Positions 17,756 through 26,477 of a stretch of DNA of 35,482 nucleotides are shown here, one piece after another. Source of the DNA: JBEEJL01 sp049698095 (GTDB taxonomy: Bacteria > Pseudomonadota > Gammaproteobacteria > Burkholderiales > JBEEJL01); the NCBI GenBank assembly GCA_049698095.1, contig JBAVXA010000095.1, forward strand, positions 1-35,482, in the 5' to 3' direction. The notes beneath the pieces are model-generated. The model was given only the letters and a program-made list of their open reading frames with translations, was not told the origin of the DNA and ran no database searches. The translations under genes were made by a program, and so were the position numbers. Within the stretch, counting starts at the first letter, position 1; each line of letters begins with the position of its first letter.

Positions 17756-18778
17756 TTAGAAGGTAATGGCGGACCAGGCAACAGCCTGCGAAGTTTCAAT
17801 TGTGCCGTCCTTTGCCAGGTCGAGTTCCAGCCGTGCGCTGAATGCGTCAATCGCCGTTACATAAGCGAAAGCATTTTCGCCTTCGATTCTCAGGCGGCCC
17901 GTTGACGGATTGCCTCCGACTGCGCCCTGGAACGGCACAGAAGTCGCTAACGCCACTGAGCCGAAGCTACTATCGGTAAAAGTTCCTTGCCCGCTCCTGA
18001 TGGTTAGTTTCGCGACATTATCCGTGGTTTCATTCAACTGGTAATTCGCATAAATCAGGGAATCCGACCCCGAACTGACAGTCAGCGCGGGAATAGTCGT
18101 TGTGTCGGTCGAGGTTCCCGTCGGATTATTGACGGTGGCAGAAGCGATATTTCCCAGCATGTTTAACGAAACCGCCGGAGTGCTCGTCGTTGCCGCAAGA
18201 TTAATCGCGAGATTTTGGAAGTTCAAATTGCCGCTAAGCTCGAAATACGAATTCTGGTTGGTAAAATCGCCCACGACTCTGGTAAGACTGGTCACCGCTG
18301 TGCCGTTTCGCGTGAAGTTCCCCGCGGCGCTGGACGTCACGCATCCGCTGTATACCGAAGTCACGCTGTCGCCTGCGGTGAATGTCGTGCTGTTATCGGC
18401 ATCGTTAAAATTTACGGTATAGTTGCCAGACACGCTGCAGGCAACCGTCCTATTCGTCACGACACCGGCCACGGTGGCGGGAAAGCTGCCGGCCAGCATC
18501 GACTCGGAAAGCAATTGCCTGGTCAATGATTTCAGATTCAAACCGGACCGCATTGTTGACACCTGCACACCAGCGGCGGTCGCAATGGTCACAAAAGAGT
18601 CGAGGATGAGACCGCTGGAATAAGATTCGGAACTGATGGTGGAATAATTGCCGGTGTTCATCGATGCAGTCAGACCGGAGGGATTCGGTGCCGAATTGGA
18701 CGACGACGATCCGCCGCCACACGCGGTAAAGAAAACAGAAACCAGCAAGGCGGAAACGACTCTCAATTGGTTGTGCAT
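17756..18778 (-). CDS. Putative lipoprotein of unknown function
   Basis: A 340-residue protein with a lipoprotein signal peptide (QLRVVSALLVSVFFTAC, Cys20) followed by the GGGSSSS linker common in outer-membrane lipoproteins of betaproteobacteria. The ATG at 18778 is chosen over an upstream in-frame start because AAGGAAA precedes it at proper spacing. The mature region is rich in Ser, Thr, Asn and Gly with repeating beta-like segments (GNYTVNFNDADNSTTF; FELSGNLNFQNLAINLAA). It has two cysteines (in VACSV and SGCVTS) that could form a disulfide. No known domain is recognised. A strong terminator follows. Confidence 0.7.
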   Translation of the reverse strand: MHNQLRVVSALLVSVFFTACGGGSSSSNSAPNPSGLTASMNTGNYSTISSESYSSGLILDSFVTIATAAGVQVSTMRSGLNLKSLTRQLLSESMLAGSFPATVAGVVTNRTVACSVSGNYTVNFNDADNSTTFTAGDSVTSVYSGCVTSSAAGNFTRNGTAVTSLTRVVGDFTNQNSYFELSGNLNFQNLAINLAATTSTPAVSLNMLGNIASATVNNPTGTSTDTTTIPALTVSSGSDSLIYANYQLNETTDNVAKLTIRSGQGTFTDSSFGSVALATSVPFQGAVGGNPSTGRLRIEGENAFAYVTAIDAFSARLELDLAKDGTIETSQAVAWSAITF

Positions 18779-18942
18779 TTTATTTCCTTCGTTGCGGTTA
18801 ATTTCAATTTGCCTGCAAGCTATCTGGCACATAAACGAAAAAAATCTTTCCAATTTTCATTCTGGTTCTCGCGAGATCGTCGGTATTGATTTGGATCAAG
18901 TTTTGCACATTTTACTCCAACTGGGGATGCCGACGCGGCATG

Positions 18943-18983
18943 AAAAAAACGCTGAAGTCTGCCGGTGGTACCGCAGCGGCGTT
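18943..18983 (-). terminator. Probable terminator of the liv operon
   Basis: Immediately after the livF stop the minus strand contains a hairpin core of CTGCGGT/ACCGGCAG (one bulge), an outer AACGC/GCGTT pairing and a run of seven T. The distance between the core stem and the T-run makes this weaker than the other terminators in the window. Confidence 0.5.
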
Positions 18984-19688
18984 CTACTCGCCCAAATACG
19001 CGTGGCGCACTTGCGGATTATTAAGCAGTGCATGGGAATCATCCGTCAGGCTGATGCGCCCGCCGTCGAGCACGTAGCCGCGGCTCGACACTTCAAGCGC
19101 CAGCCGGGCATTCTGCTCGACCAATAATATGGTCACGCCGCTGTGTGAAATATCGCGGATGACTTCGAATATTTTTTGCACCATGATGGGCGAGAGACCC
19201 ATGCTCGGCTCGTCGAGCAGCAATAATTTCGGCCGGCTCATGATGGCGCGGCCGATGGCGAGCATTTGCTGCTCGCCGCCGGACAAGGTGCCGGCGATCT
19301 GTGCGCGGCGTTCTTTCAGGCGAGGAAACAAAGCATAGATTTTTTCCAGGTCGGCTTTTATTTCGGCGTGGTCACTTCGCGCGAATGCGCCCATGAGCAG
19401 GTTTTCCTCGATGCCCATGCGCGCGAACACACCGCGGCCTTCCGGCACCAAGGCGATGCCGTGTTGTATCAACTGGTGCGGTGCCAGCCCGCGCAGATCG
19501 GTTTTGGCATAGTGCGCACTGCCGCCTTGAAACGGAATCAAACCGCATAGCGCTTTCAGCGTCGTGGTTTTACCGGCGCCGTTGGCGCCGATAAGGCATA
19601 CCAGCTCGCCATCGTTCACCTCGAACGAAATGCCCTTGACGGCATTGATGCCGCCGTAGGACACCTGCAGGTTGCCGACCTTAAGCAA
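18984..19688 (-). CDS. livF: Branched-chain amino acid ABC transporter, ATPase LivF
   Basis: A 234-residue ABC ATPase, the second nucleotide-binding subunit of a hydrophobic amino acid importer. Motifs: Walker A GANGAGKT (34-41), signature LSGGEQQ (135-141), Walker B LLLLDEP and the LivF-typical SMGLSP. The start is a TTG at 19688 that overlaps the last codons of livG and gives the canonical N-terminus LKVGNLQVSYG; no nearer ATG fits. It is the last gene of livHMGF. Confidence 0.93.
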   Translation of the reverse strand: MLKVGNLQVSYGGINAVKGISFEVNDGELVCLIGANGAGKTTTLKALCGLIPFQGGSAHYAKTDLRGLAPHQLIQHGIALVPEGRGVFARMGIEENLLMGAFARSDHAEIKADLEKIYALFPRLKERRAQIAGTLSGGEQQMLAIGRAIMSRPKLLLLDEPSMGLSPIMVQKIFEVIRDISHSGVTILLVEQNARLALEVSSRGYVLDGGRISLTDDSHALLNNPQVRHAYLGE

Positions 19689-20460
19689 CCACGCCTCCCA
19701 GATAGGCTTCGATCACGGCCGGATCGCGTTGAACTGCCTGCGGCATGCCTTCGGCAATTTTCTTGCCGTAGTCGAGCACAGCAACGCGATCGCACAAGCC
19801 CATAACCAGTTTCACGTCATGTTCAATCAATAAAATCGTTACGCCATCGGCGCGGATTTTTTCCAGCAATCTTTTCAGCCCAATGGTTTCAGTGGCGTTC
19901 ATGCCCGCAGCGGGCTCGTCGAGCGCGAGAAGTTTCGGATCGGTTGCAAGCGCGCGGGCGATTTCGAGACGACGTTGATCGCCGTAGGCGAGGTACTTTG
20001 CCAGGTTGTCTGCCTTATCAGAAAGTTCAATATACTCGAGTAGTTGCATTGCTCTCTCATGGATTGCCTGCTCTTCCGCGCGCGTGTGCTGTCCGCGCAG
20101 GACAGCGCCAATCACGCCGGCATGCGTGCGCACATGACGACCTACCATGACATTTTCCAGCACCGTCATGTTGCCGAACAAACGGATGTTCTGAAATGTG
20201 CGCGCGATGCCGAGCCTTGCGACTTGATGCGGCTCCGCTTTCGAAATGACCCGGCTGTCGAACAACACTTCGCCACGATCCTGTCTGCCGTCAAGCTTAT
20301 ACAATCCGGTAAGTACATTGAAGAATGTGGTCTTGCCCGCGCCGTTCGGCCCGATTAATCCGTAGATTTCTCCGCTGTTAATGGTAAGCGACACGCCGCA
20401 CAATGCTTCGAGCCCGCCGAAACACTTGGTGATGCCGCGCGCTTCGAGCAGCGCGCTCAT
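19681..20460 (-). CDS. livG: Branched-chain amino acid ABC transporter, ATPase LivG
   Basis: A 259-residue ABC ATPase. Walker A is GPNGAGKTT (37-45), the signature is the LivG-type AYGDQRRLEIARAL, and Walker B is LLALDEPAAGMN. The reading frame extends 84 codons further upstream inside livM, but the ATG at 20460 gives the normal N-terminus SALLEARGITKCFGG and overlaps the livM stop in ATGA, so coupling to livM is likely. It overlaps livF by 8 bp. Confidence 0.95.
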   Translation of the reverse strand: MSALLEARGITKCFGGLEALCGVSLTINSGEIYGLIGPNGAGKTTFFNVLTGLYKLDGRQDRGEVLFDSRVISKAEPHQVARLGIARTFQNIRLFGNMTVLENVMVGRHVRTHAGVIGAVLRGQHTRAEEQAIHERAMQLLEYIELSDKADNLAKYLAYGDQRRLEIARALATDPKLLALDEPAAGMNATETIGLKRLLEKIRADGVTILLIEHDVKLVMGLCDRVAVLDYGKKIAEGMPQAVQRDPAVIEAYLGGVVA

Positions 20461-21536
20461 GCCTTTTCCACCAACTCGCGCTTGCGCGTAGGCGACGGCC
20501 ACAACCCGGCCGGGCGAAACAGCATGACGCCGATCAGCGCCAGACCGAATATCAGCATACGGACGCTTTCCGCATCCACCACCACTTTGCCGAAAAAATA
20601 TTGTTGGACCGGCACGATGATGAATCGCAGCAGCTCCGGCAAGGTCGCCAGTAGAATGCCGCCCAGAATCACGCCGGGAATATGCCCCATGCCGCCGAGC
20701 ACTACCATGCACAACACCATGACGCTTTCCATCAGGCCGAAACTTTCCGGGCTGACGAACCCCTGGAAGCCGGCGAATAATCCGCCCGCCACGCCGCCGA
20801 ATGAGGCGCCCATGGCGAAAGCGAGCAACTTCACATTGCGTGTGTTGATGCCCATCGCCTTGGCGGCCACTTCGTCCTCGCGTATCGCGACCCAGGCGCG
20901 TCCGATGCGCGAATCCTGCAAACGTAGCGTTATGAAGATTATCAGCAGAGTGAGGCCGAGAAACAGATAATAATATTGGTGCAATGAAGGCAAATCGACG
21001 CCGGCCAGCGACTGCGTTTTCGCCAATGAAATATTTCCCACCGAAATCGGATCGATGCCGTTCACCCCTTGCGGGCCGTGGGTGATATTGATCGGCGCGT
21101 TAAGATTGTTAAGAAAAATGCGAATGATTTCGCCGAAACCGAGCGTGACGATCGCCAGATAATCGCCGCGCAAACGCAGCGTCGGGGCACCGAGAATCAC
21201 GCCGAACATGCCGGCGACGGCGGCGCCAATCGGCAGCAGCGCCCAAAACGGCAAATGAATATTGAAATGCGGGCTGGCGAGCAACGCATATAGGTAGGCG
21301 CCGACTGCGTAAAACGCGATATAGCCGAGATCGAGCAGGCCGGCGAAGCCGACCACAATATTCAAGCCGAGCGCGAGCATGATGTAGAGCAAGGTGAAGT
21401 CGATAATGCGCACCCATGAGCGCCCGCCGGCCGCGTCGGCGAAGTACGGCAGCGCTGCGAGCAAGATGCCGAGCAGCACGAACGCGATCCATGCGGCTCG
21501 TCGATCCTGCTTGATTTTCTGCCACGCCTCTATCAT
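20457..21536 (-). CDS. livM: Branched-chain amino acid ABC transporter, permease LivM
   Basis: A 359-residue permease with multiple hydrophobic spans. It carries LivM-type sequences such as YIMLALGLNIVVGFAGLLDLGY near residue 50 (given here as its recognisable stretch LNIVVGFAGLLDLGY), GAPTLRLRGDYLAIVTLGFGE, and the coupling region RAWVAIREDEVAAKAMGI. It pairs with LivH to form the membrane channel. The start follows livH by 24 bp, and that gap carries the AT-rich repeat also seen before thrB. Confidence 0.95.
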   Translation of the reverse strand: MIEAWQKIKQDRRAAWIAFVLLGILLAALPYFADAAGGRSWVRIIDFTLLYIMLALGLNIVVGFAGLLDLGYIAFYAVGAYLYALLASPHFNIHLPFWALLPIGAAVAGMFGVILGAPTLRLRGDYLAIVTLGFGEIIRIFLNNLNAPINITHGPQGVNGIDPISVGNISLAKTQSLAGVDLPSLHQYYYLFLGLTLLIIFITLRLQDSRIGRAWVAIREDEVAAKAMGINTRNVKLLAFAMGASFGGVAGGLFAGFQGFVSPESFGLMESVMVLCMVVLGGMGHIPGVILGGILLATLPELLRFIIVPVQQYFFGKVVVDAESVRMLIFGLALIGVMLFRPAGLWPSPTRKRELVEKA

Positions 21537-21540
21537 ATTT

Positions 21541-21562
21541 TATTCAATATAATCATATAGTT
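21541..21562 (-). repeat. AT-rich AACTATATGATT-type repeat, livM leader copy
   Basis: On the minus strand this reads AACTATATGATTATATTGAA; it starts inside the livH stop codon and ends 4 nt before the livM ATG. It differs from the thrB leader copy (5511-5536) at only a few positions over the shared 22 nt. No Shine-Dalgarno sequence is visible in this gap. Confidence 0.55.
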
Positions 21563-22490
21563 ATGCTCGCTCCGAAACTCGCTCGCCTATCAGTCCCGAG
21601 GGCTTAAACACCAACACCAAGATCAACACAAAAAACGCAAATACATCCTGATAGTGACTGCCGAGAAATCCGCCGGTAAGTTGGCCGATATAGCCGGCAC
21701 CGAGACTTTCGATTAATCCCAATAACAAGCCGCCGAGCACCGCGCCGCGCAAATTACCGATTCCGCCTAGCACTGCGGCAGTGAACGCCTTGAGTCCGAG
21801 CATGAAGCCCATGAAATAATGCGCGATACCGTAATTGGCGCTAACCATCATGCCGGCAATCGCTGCCAGCGCCGAACCGATTATAAAAGTAAACGAAATA
21901 ACCGCATTGATGTTGACCCCCATCAAACCCGCGACGGCGGGATTTTCCGCCGTGGCGCGCATGGCGCGGCCCATTCTGGTTTTATTTACCAGCATCAACA
22001 GCGCGGCCATGATGACCACCGCCATCACAATAATCGTGACCTGCACGTCGGTTATTCGCGCGCCGAAAATATCGTGGCTGGTCGTCGGGAAAATCGCCGG
22101 AAAAGAAATATAACCGCGTCCCCAGATCATCATCGCCAGATTCTGCAGCACAATCGACACGCCGATGGCCGTGATCAACGGGGCGAGGCGCGGCGCATGG
22201 CGCAACGGGCGATAGGCGACGCGCTCGATGGTATACCCAATCGCCATGCAAACCGGTATCGCGACGGCGAGCGCGCCGAGCACCAGGAATACCGGCGAAA
22301 GTCCGGGCGCGGCGGCAAAAAAGACCTGCATCACGCTGATCGATACCAGCGCGCCGATCATCACCACTTCGCCGTGGGCAAAATTGATCAGGCCCATAAT
22401 GCCGTAGACCATGGTGTAGCCCAATGCCACCAGTGCATAGACGCTGCCAAGCACCAGGCCATTGACGATTTGTTGTAAAAAAATTTCCAT
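21561..22490 (-). CDS. livH: Branched-chain amino acid ABC transporter, permease LivH
   Basis: A 309-residue permease. The N-terminus LQQIVNGLVLGSVYALVALG, the GLINFAHGEVVMIGA segment and the C-terminal GGIGNLRGAVLGGLLLGLIE are diagnostic of LivH. It has about eight hydrophobic spans. It is separated from the upstream livK by 205 bp containing an intrinsic terminator, so livHMGF expression probably depends on read-through from livK or on a promoter in that gap. Confidence 0.95.
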   Translation of the reverse strand: MEIFLQQIVNGLVLGSVYALVALGYTMVYGIMGLINFAHGEVVMIGALVSISVMQVFFAAAPGLSPVFLVLGALAVAIPVCMAIGYTIERVAYRPLRHAPRLAPLITAIGVSIVLQNLAMMIWGRGYISFPAIFPTTSHDIFGARITDVQVTIIVMAVVIMAALLMLVNKTRMGRAMRATAENPAVAGLMGVNINAVISFTFIIGSALAAIAGMMVSANYGIAHYFMGFMLGLKAFTAAVLGGIGNLRGAVLGGLLLGLIESLGAGYIGQLTGGFLGSHYQDVFAFFVLILVLVFKPSGLIGERVSERA

Positions 22491-22514
22491 TTCTATTTGC
22501 GGCTATGGAGACAC

Positions 22515-22545
22515 AAAAAAACACGGCACCGCAAAGGTGCCGTGT
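22515..22545 (-). terminator. Intercistronic terminator/attenuator between livK and livH
   Basis: A perfect 10-bp stem ACACGGCACC/GGTGCCGTGT with a 5-nt loop, followed on the minus strand by TTTTTT (22520-22515). It lies downstream of livK and 25 bp before the livH start. Nearby, ATAACCCC (22551-22558) and GGGGTTAT (22632-22639) can pair at long range. The remainder of 22491-22695 holds no supported gene. Confidence 0.8.
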
Positions 22546-22695
22546 GTGAAATAACCCCGATTCTGTGCATGCGAAATCAGCACGAAATCGACACGAGATG
22601 GAGCGCAAACATAAAATAACCATGCAGCATAGGGGTTATGTGTCAGGCGTAATTTTTGTGATCAACGCGCATCGTGAATATATCCTGCTAATTTT

Positions 22696-23904
22696 TTATT
22701 TCGCCGGGCCGCCGACGATCTCCTGCGGCTCCCACTTGCCTGCCTTGACGGCAAAAATCGTGATCGGACCGTCCTTTATATCGCCTTTGCCGTCAAACGC
22801 GATAGGGCCGATGATACCGTTGACTTTGGTCTTACCGACTTCGGCCAGGAATTTGGCCGGGTCGGTCGAGCCAGCGCGCTTCATCGAATCGATGAATACG
22901 TTGACGGCGTCATAACCGAAAGGCGCGAACAACTCGACTTCCTTGCCGAATTTGGTTTTATAGCGAACCAGAAATTCTTTGCCGCCGGGCATCTGGTCCT
23001 TCGGCAGGCCGGGTACGGACGCCATCGCGCCTTCTGCAGCGTCGCCCGCCAGCTTGATGAAATTCGGCGTTTGCCAACCGTCGCCGCCGATGAATTTTGC
23101 ATTAATGCCGAGCGACTTCATTTGCTTCGCCATCGGACCTGCCTGCGGATCAATGCCGCCGAACATGATCACATCGGGCTTCAGACCTTTCAAAGTCGTG
23201 AGAATGGCGGTGAAGTCCGTCGCTTTGTCGGTCGTGAATTCGCGCTTTACCACTTCACCGCCGGCGGCTTTAACCGTCTTTTCCACTTCGTCCGCCAATC
23301 CCTGCCCGTATGCCGTGCGGTCGTCGATGATGGCGACTTTTTTCGCGCCGAGTTTTTTCACGACATAGTTACCGATTGCCGGACCCTGCTGCGAATCATT
23401 GGCGACCAAACGGAAGGTGGTTTTGTAACCCTGGTTGGTGTAAACCGGGCTGGTGGACGATGGCGAAATCTGCGGAATGCCGGCGTCAGAATAAATGCGC
23501 GATGCAGGGATGGATGCGCCGGAATTGAAGTGACCCACCACGCCGGCGACTTTCGCATCGGCAAGTTTCTGCGCCACAACGGTGGCCGTTTTTGGATTCG
23601 CTTCATCGTCTTCGGCAATTAATTCAAACTTCAATTTGACCCCGCCGACTTCAATATTCGCCGCATTCGCGTCGTCGACGGCAAGTTGCGTGCCGTTTTT
23701 GATGTCGAGGCCGATATGCGCTTGCGGGCCGGTGAGCGGCGCGGCAAGCCCGATTTTGATCACGCCGGGTTGCGCGGGCGCGGCAGAAACTTTGGGCGCG
23801 TCCGCCTTGGGTGCCTCGGCTTTAGGCGCAGGCGCTTCGCTTTTGCCGCACGCGGCCATTACCAGCGTGGATAAGACAAATAATGCTGCTTGCGATAATT
23901 TCAT
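22696..23904 (-). CDS. livK: Branched-chain amino acid ABC transporter substrate-binding protein (lipoprotein form)
   Basis: A 402-residue type I periplasmic binding protein of the LivK/Leu-Ile-Val family. Recognisable are IKIGLAAPLTGPQAHIG at the start of the mature fold, VAQKLADAKVAGVVGHFNSG, the hinge region FRLVANDSQQGPAIGNYVVK and DVIMFGG. The ATG at 23904 has AGAGGAAA upstream. The signal peptide ends in a lipobox (VMAAC, Cys19), followed by an Ala/Pro/Lys linker built from three repeats of an AP-K unit (APKAEAPKADAPK). It is therefore probably membrane-tethered rather than free in the periplasm. Strong promoter upstream, terminator downstream. The ligand could be Leu/Ile/Val or a related amino acid. 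Confidence 0.92.
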   Translation of the reverse strand: MKLSQAALFVLSTLVMAACGKSEAPAPKAEAPKADAPKVSAAPAQPGVIKIGLAAPLTGPQAHIGLDIKNGTQLAVDDANAANIEVGGVKLKFELIAEDDEANPKTATVVAQKLADAKVAGVVGHFNSGASIPASRIYSDAGIPQISPSSTSPVYTNQGYKTTFRLVANDSQQGPAIGNYVVKKLGAKKVAIIDDRTAYGQGLADEVEKTVKAAGGEVVKREFTTDKATDFTAILTTLKGLKPDVIMFGGIDPQAGPMAKQMKSLGINAKFIGGDGWQTPNFIKLAGDAAEGAMASVPGLPKDQMPGGKEFLVRYKTKFGKEVELFAPFGYDAVNVFIDSMKRAGSTDPAKFLAEVGKTKVNGIIGPIAFDGKGDIKDGPITIFAVKAGKWEPQEIVGGPAK

Positions 23905-23943
23905 GGCGATTTCCTCTGGTAGTGTGTTGTTCTGGTGCTGCTG

Positions 23944-23972
23944 ATTATGCGTAGAGGGGATGGGCTTGTCAA
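23944..23972 (-). promoter_or_regulatory. Strong sigma-70 promoter of livK
   Basis: On the minus strand: a perfect TTGACA (23972-23967), a 17-nt spacer and CATAAT (23949-23944). The predicted start near 23937 gives a leader of about 33 nt containing the AGAGGAAA ribosome binding site. This is the closest match to consensus noticed in the window. Confidence 0.85.
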
Positions 23973-24000
23973 TTTGACCGCTTGAGCCGTTGCTGGCAAT

Positions 24001-24028
24001 AAAAAAGCCGGCTCGGGGCCGGCTTTTT
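24001..24028 (-). terminator. Intrinsic terminator after the cytochrome c gene
   Basis: A perfect 11-bp stem AAAAAGCCGGC/GCCGGCTTTTT with a 5-nt loop, T-rich on both strands and therefore potentially bidirectional. It lies 16 bp past the cytochrome stop and insulates the livK promoter from upstream transcription. Confidence 0.88.
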
Positions 24029-24044
24029 CTGCAACGCATTCACA

Positions 24045-24356
24045 TTACTTCTTTTGCGCCAATACCCATTTGACCAGGGTCTTGATGTCATCATCTTTCA
24101 CCGCTGGGTTCGGCGGCATGGCCATCGGGCCCCACACGCCTGAACCGCCCTCTTTCACTTTTTTAATCAGCTTGGCTTCCGCGTCTTTGTCGCCGGCATA
24201 TTTAGCGGCGATTTCCTGAAAGGAAGGACCGATGATTTTTTTATCCACGCCATGGCAGGCGAGGCAGGAGCTTTTGGTGGCCAGTTCCTGAGAGGCATTT
24301 GCGGTGCCGGCGGCTAACAGGACAGCGGCGGCGGCGAGAGCGAATTTGAATTTCAT
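24045..24356 (-). CDS. Small class I cytochrome c (c551/c552 type)
   Basis: A 103-residue periplasmic electron carrier. It has a signal peptide (FKFALAAAAVLLAAGTANA), the heme attachment site CLACH (31-35) and a likely axial methionine Met80 in MAMPPNP, as in the c551/c552 family. The ATG at 24356 is preferred over one 7 codons upstream because it begins the signal peptide and has GGAG upstream. It lies 29 bp behind the DUF255 gene on the same strand, so the two are probably co-transcribed, and a strong terminator follows. Family members pass electrons to terminal oxidases or nitrite reductases; the partner is not visible here. Confidence 0.92.
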   Translation of the reverse strand: MKFKFALAAAAVLLAAGTANASQELATKSSCLACHGVDKKIIGPSFQEIAAKYAGDKDAEAKLIKKVKEGGSGVWGPMAMPPNPAVKDDDIKTLVKWVLAQKK

Positions 24357-24385
24357 GGAGTTCTCCGTAGGGGTCAAAGTGAATT

Positions 24386-26437
24386 CTAGAGCGCCGCTAT
24401 TTTGCCAGTTTTCAGCGTGTTCACCAAATGATTTAAGTCACTGATCGGCGGTAGGCAGCTAACGCCTTGGCACACCCATGCGTTGACAGCCTCGCCACGG
24501 GGTTTTTCCAGTACCCCGGGCAGGCCGCTGGCATTTTCCGGCAACGAAATAATCATGCTTTGCGGCAGATATAACTCGGACAATGCTCGCTGCCAAAGTT
24601 TAGATTGATTATTTTTATCAATTAAAACAATAACCTGTGTAGGATCGAGCGCTTCAGCCAAGGCAGAACTCAAAGTTGCAAAGCCGGATGGGCTTTGCGC
24701 CATTTCGGGATAAAACAGTTTGATGGTTCGCTCAGCGGCGGCAAGATAGCGCGCTTCGCCAACCAAGTGCCCGAGCCGTTGCAGCGCAAACGCGGCAACG
24801 TGGTTGCCCGCCGGGGTCGCATTATCATGGGCCGGTTTGGGGCGGTGAATCAAACGCTCGTGATCGTGGCTGGTGAGAAAAAATCCTCCCGACTCCTTGT
24901 CTTCAAATTGCGCGAGCAACACTTCGGCGAGTTGTTGCGCAAAACTCAAATCGTCTGCATGAAATTCCCCCTGCATCAGTTCGAGCAAAGCATCGAGTAA
25001 AAATGCGTAATCGTCGAGATAGGCATTCAGGTGCGATTTGCCGTCCTTATGCGTGGCGAGCAATCTTCCCCCGCGCCACATTTCATTGCGCACGAAATCG
25101 AGCGAACGACGTGCCGACGCAACCCAATCCTGCCTGCCGAACACCACGCCCGCCCGCGCGAGTCCCTTGATCATCAGCGCATTCCAGCTCACCAGAGTCT
25201 TTTCGTCGCGATGCGGATGCACGCGTTTTTCGCGCGCTGCGTAGAGTTTCGCGCGCGCCGATGCGAATAATTCTTCGCAAGCTGCGGCAGAAATGCCATT
25301 GGCCTTTGCAATCGCTTCCGTCGTTTCGACAATGCGCAGATGCCAATGCTCACCTTCAAAGTTCGGCGGCCCCTCGAGTCCGTAGCGAGGCGCGAATACG
25401 GCATACTCTTCGTGCGTCAGAAGCGTTTTGATCTGCTCGCGATCCCAGATATAAAACGTGCCCTCCTCGCCTTCCGAGTCGGCATCGATGGAAGAATAGA
25501 ATCCGCCGTTCGGTGATTGCATATCGCGCATCGCCCACGCGGCGGTTTCTACGGCCACTTGCTTGAACTGCGGATCCTGCGTCAGCAACCAGGCATCGGC
25601 GTAAAGACGCAAAAGCGGACCATTGTCGTACAGCATTTTCTCGAAATGCGGGATGCTCCACTGACCATCAACGCTGTAGCGCGCGAACCCCCCGCCGAGA
25701 TGGTCGTAAATGCCGCCGTTGGCCATCTTTTTCAGCGTAAACGCGGCCATGTTGAGCGCTTCGTCGTTTTGCTTCGCCGCATGGCGACGCAGCAGAAATT
25801 CGATTTCGCCCGGGTGCGGAAATTTCGGCGCGGCACCGAAGCCGCCGTCGACCGCATCGAAAGTATGGCGCAACACGGTATACGCGGTTTCCAGCGGCGT
25901 GGCGGCGAGTTGCACGTTCTCTTGCGCATCGGGCAACATCTGCTCGAATGCCGCCAGCAACGACATATTCTGTTTAACGATTTCTTCACCGCTGCTCAGG
26001 CGAAATGTCGCCACGCGCTCCATCACGCCGACAAACCCGGGCAGGTTGTATCGCGGCTGTTTCGGAAAATAGGTGCCGCCGAAAAACGGCGTGCCGTCGG
26101 GCTGCAAAAACATCGTCAGCGGCCAGCCGCCGCCGCGCCGCGTGAGCATGTAATGCGCAGTCTGGTAAATCGAATCCAGGTCGGGCCGCTCCTCGCGGTC
26201 GACCTTGATGTTGATGAACAATTCATTCATCACGCGCGCCGTTTCCGCGTCCTCGAAACTTTCATGCGCCATTACATGACACCAGTGACACGCAGAATAC
26301 CCGATCGATAACAGAATCGGTTTGTTCTCCTTGCGCGCTCGCGCCAGCGACTCTTCATTCCACGCATACCAATCAACCGGATTATCGGCGTGTTGTTGCA
26401 GGTAGGGACTGGTTTCGTATTGCAGGCGGTTGGGCAT
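24386..26437 (-). CDS. Thioredoxin-fold DUF255 protein (YyaL/SSP411 type)
   Basis: A 683-residue protein with an N-terminal thioredoxin-like DUF255 domain followed by an alpha/alpha six-hairpin (glycosidase-like) region. The N-terminus NRLQYETSPYLQQHADNPV and the GYSACHWCHVM motif with redox cysteines C50 and C53 are diagnostic, as are VDREERPDLD, GGWPLTMFLQPDG and GGFYSSIDADSEGEEG. The function of the family is not established. The length is normal. The gene begins about 120 bp left of the orphan ilvD remnant, so before the island arrived it probably lay directly downstream of ilvD. The ribosome binding site is weak. Confidence 0.92.
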   Translation of the reverse strand: MPNRLQYETSPYLQQHADNPVDWYAWNEESLARARKENKPILLSIGYSACHWCHVMAHESFEDAETARVMNELFINIKVDREERPDLDSIYQTAHYMLTRRGGGWPLTMFLQPDGTPFFGGTYFPKQPRYNLPGFVGVMERVATFRLSSGEEIVKQNMSLLAAFEQMLPDAQENVQLAATPLETAYTVLRHTFDAVDGGFGAAPKFPHPGEIEFLLRRHAAKQNDEALNMAAFTLKKMANGGIYDHLGGGFARYSVDGQWSIPHFEKMLYDNGPLLRLYADAWLLTQDPQFKQVAVETAAWAMRDMQSPNGGFYSSIDADSEGEEGTFYIWDREQIKTLLTHEEYAVFAPRYGLEGPPNFEGEHWHLRIVETTEAIAKANGISAAACEELFASARAKLYAAREKRVHPHRDEKTLVSWNALMIKGLARAGVVFGRQDWVASARRSLDFVRNEMWRGGRLLATHKDGKSHLNAYLDDYAFLLDALLELMQGEFHADDLSFAQQLAEVLLAQFEDKESGGFFLTSHDHERLIHRPKPAHDNATPAGNHVAAFALQRLGHLVGEARYLAAAERTIKLFYPEMAQSPSGFATLSSALAEALDPTQVIVLIDKNNQSKLWQRALSELYLPQSMIISLPENASGLPGVLEKPRGEAVNAWVCQGVSCLPPISDLNHLVNTLKTGKIAAL

Positions 26438-26477
26438 ATTTATTTCTTTAAATCAATAGAGGACGTTCAGTTTCGTC

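Noticed and set aside
18927..18941. Hairpin ATGCCG/CGGCAT downstream of livF considered as the liv terminator
   Set aside because: The stem is short and no T-run follows it on the livF strand; the structure at 18943-18983 fits better.
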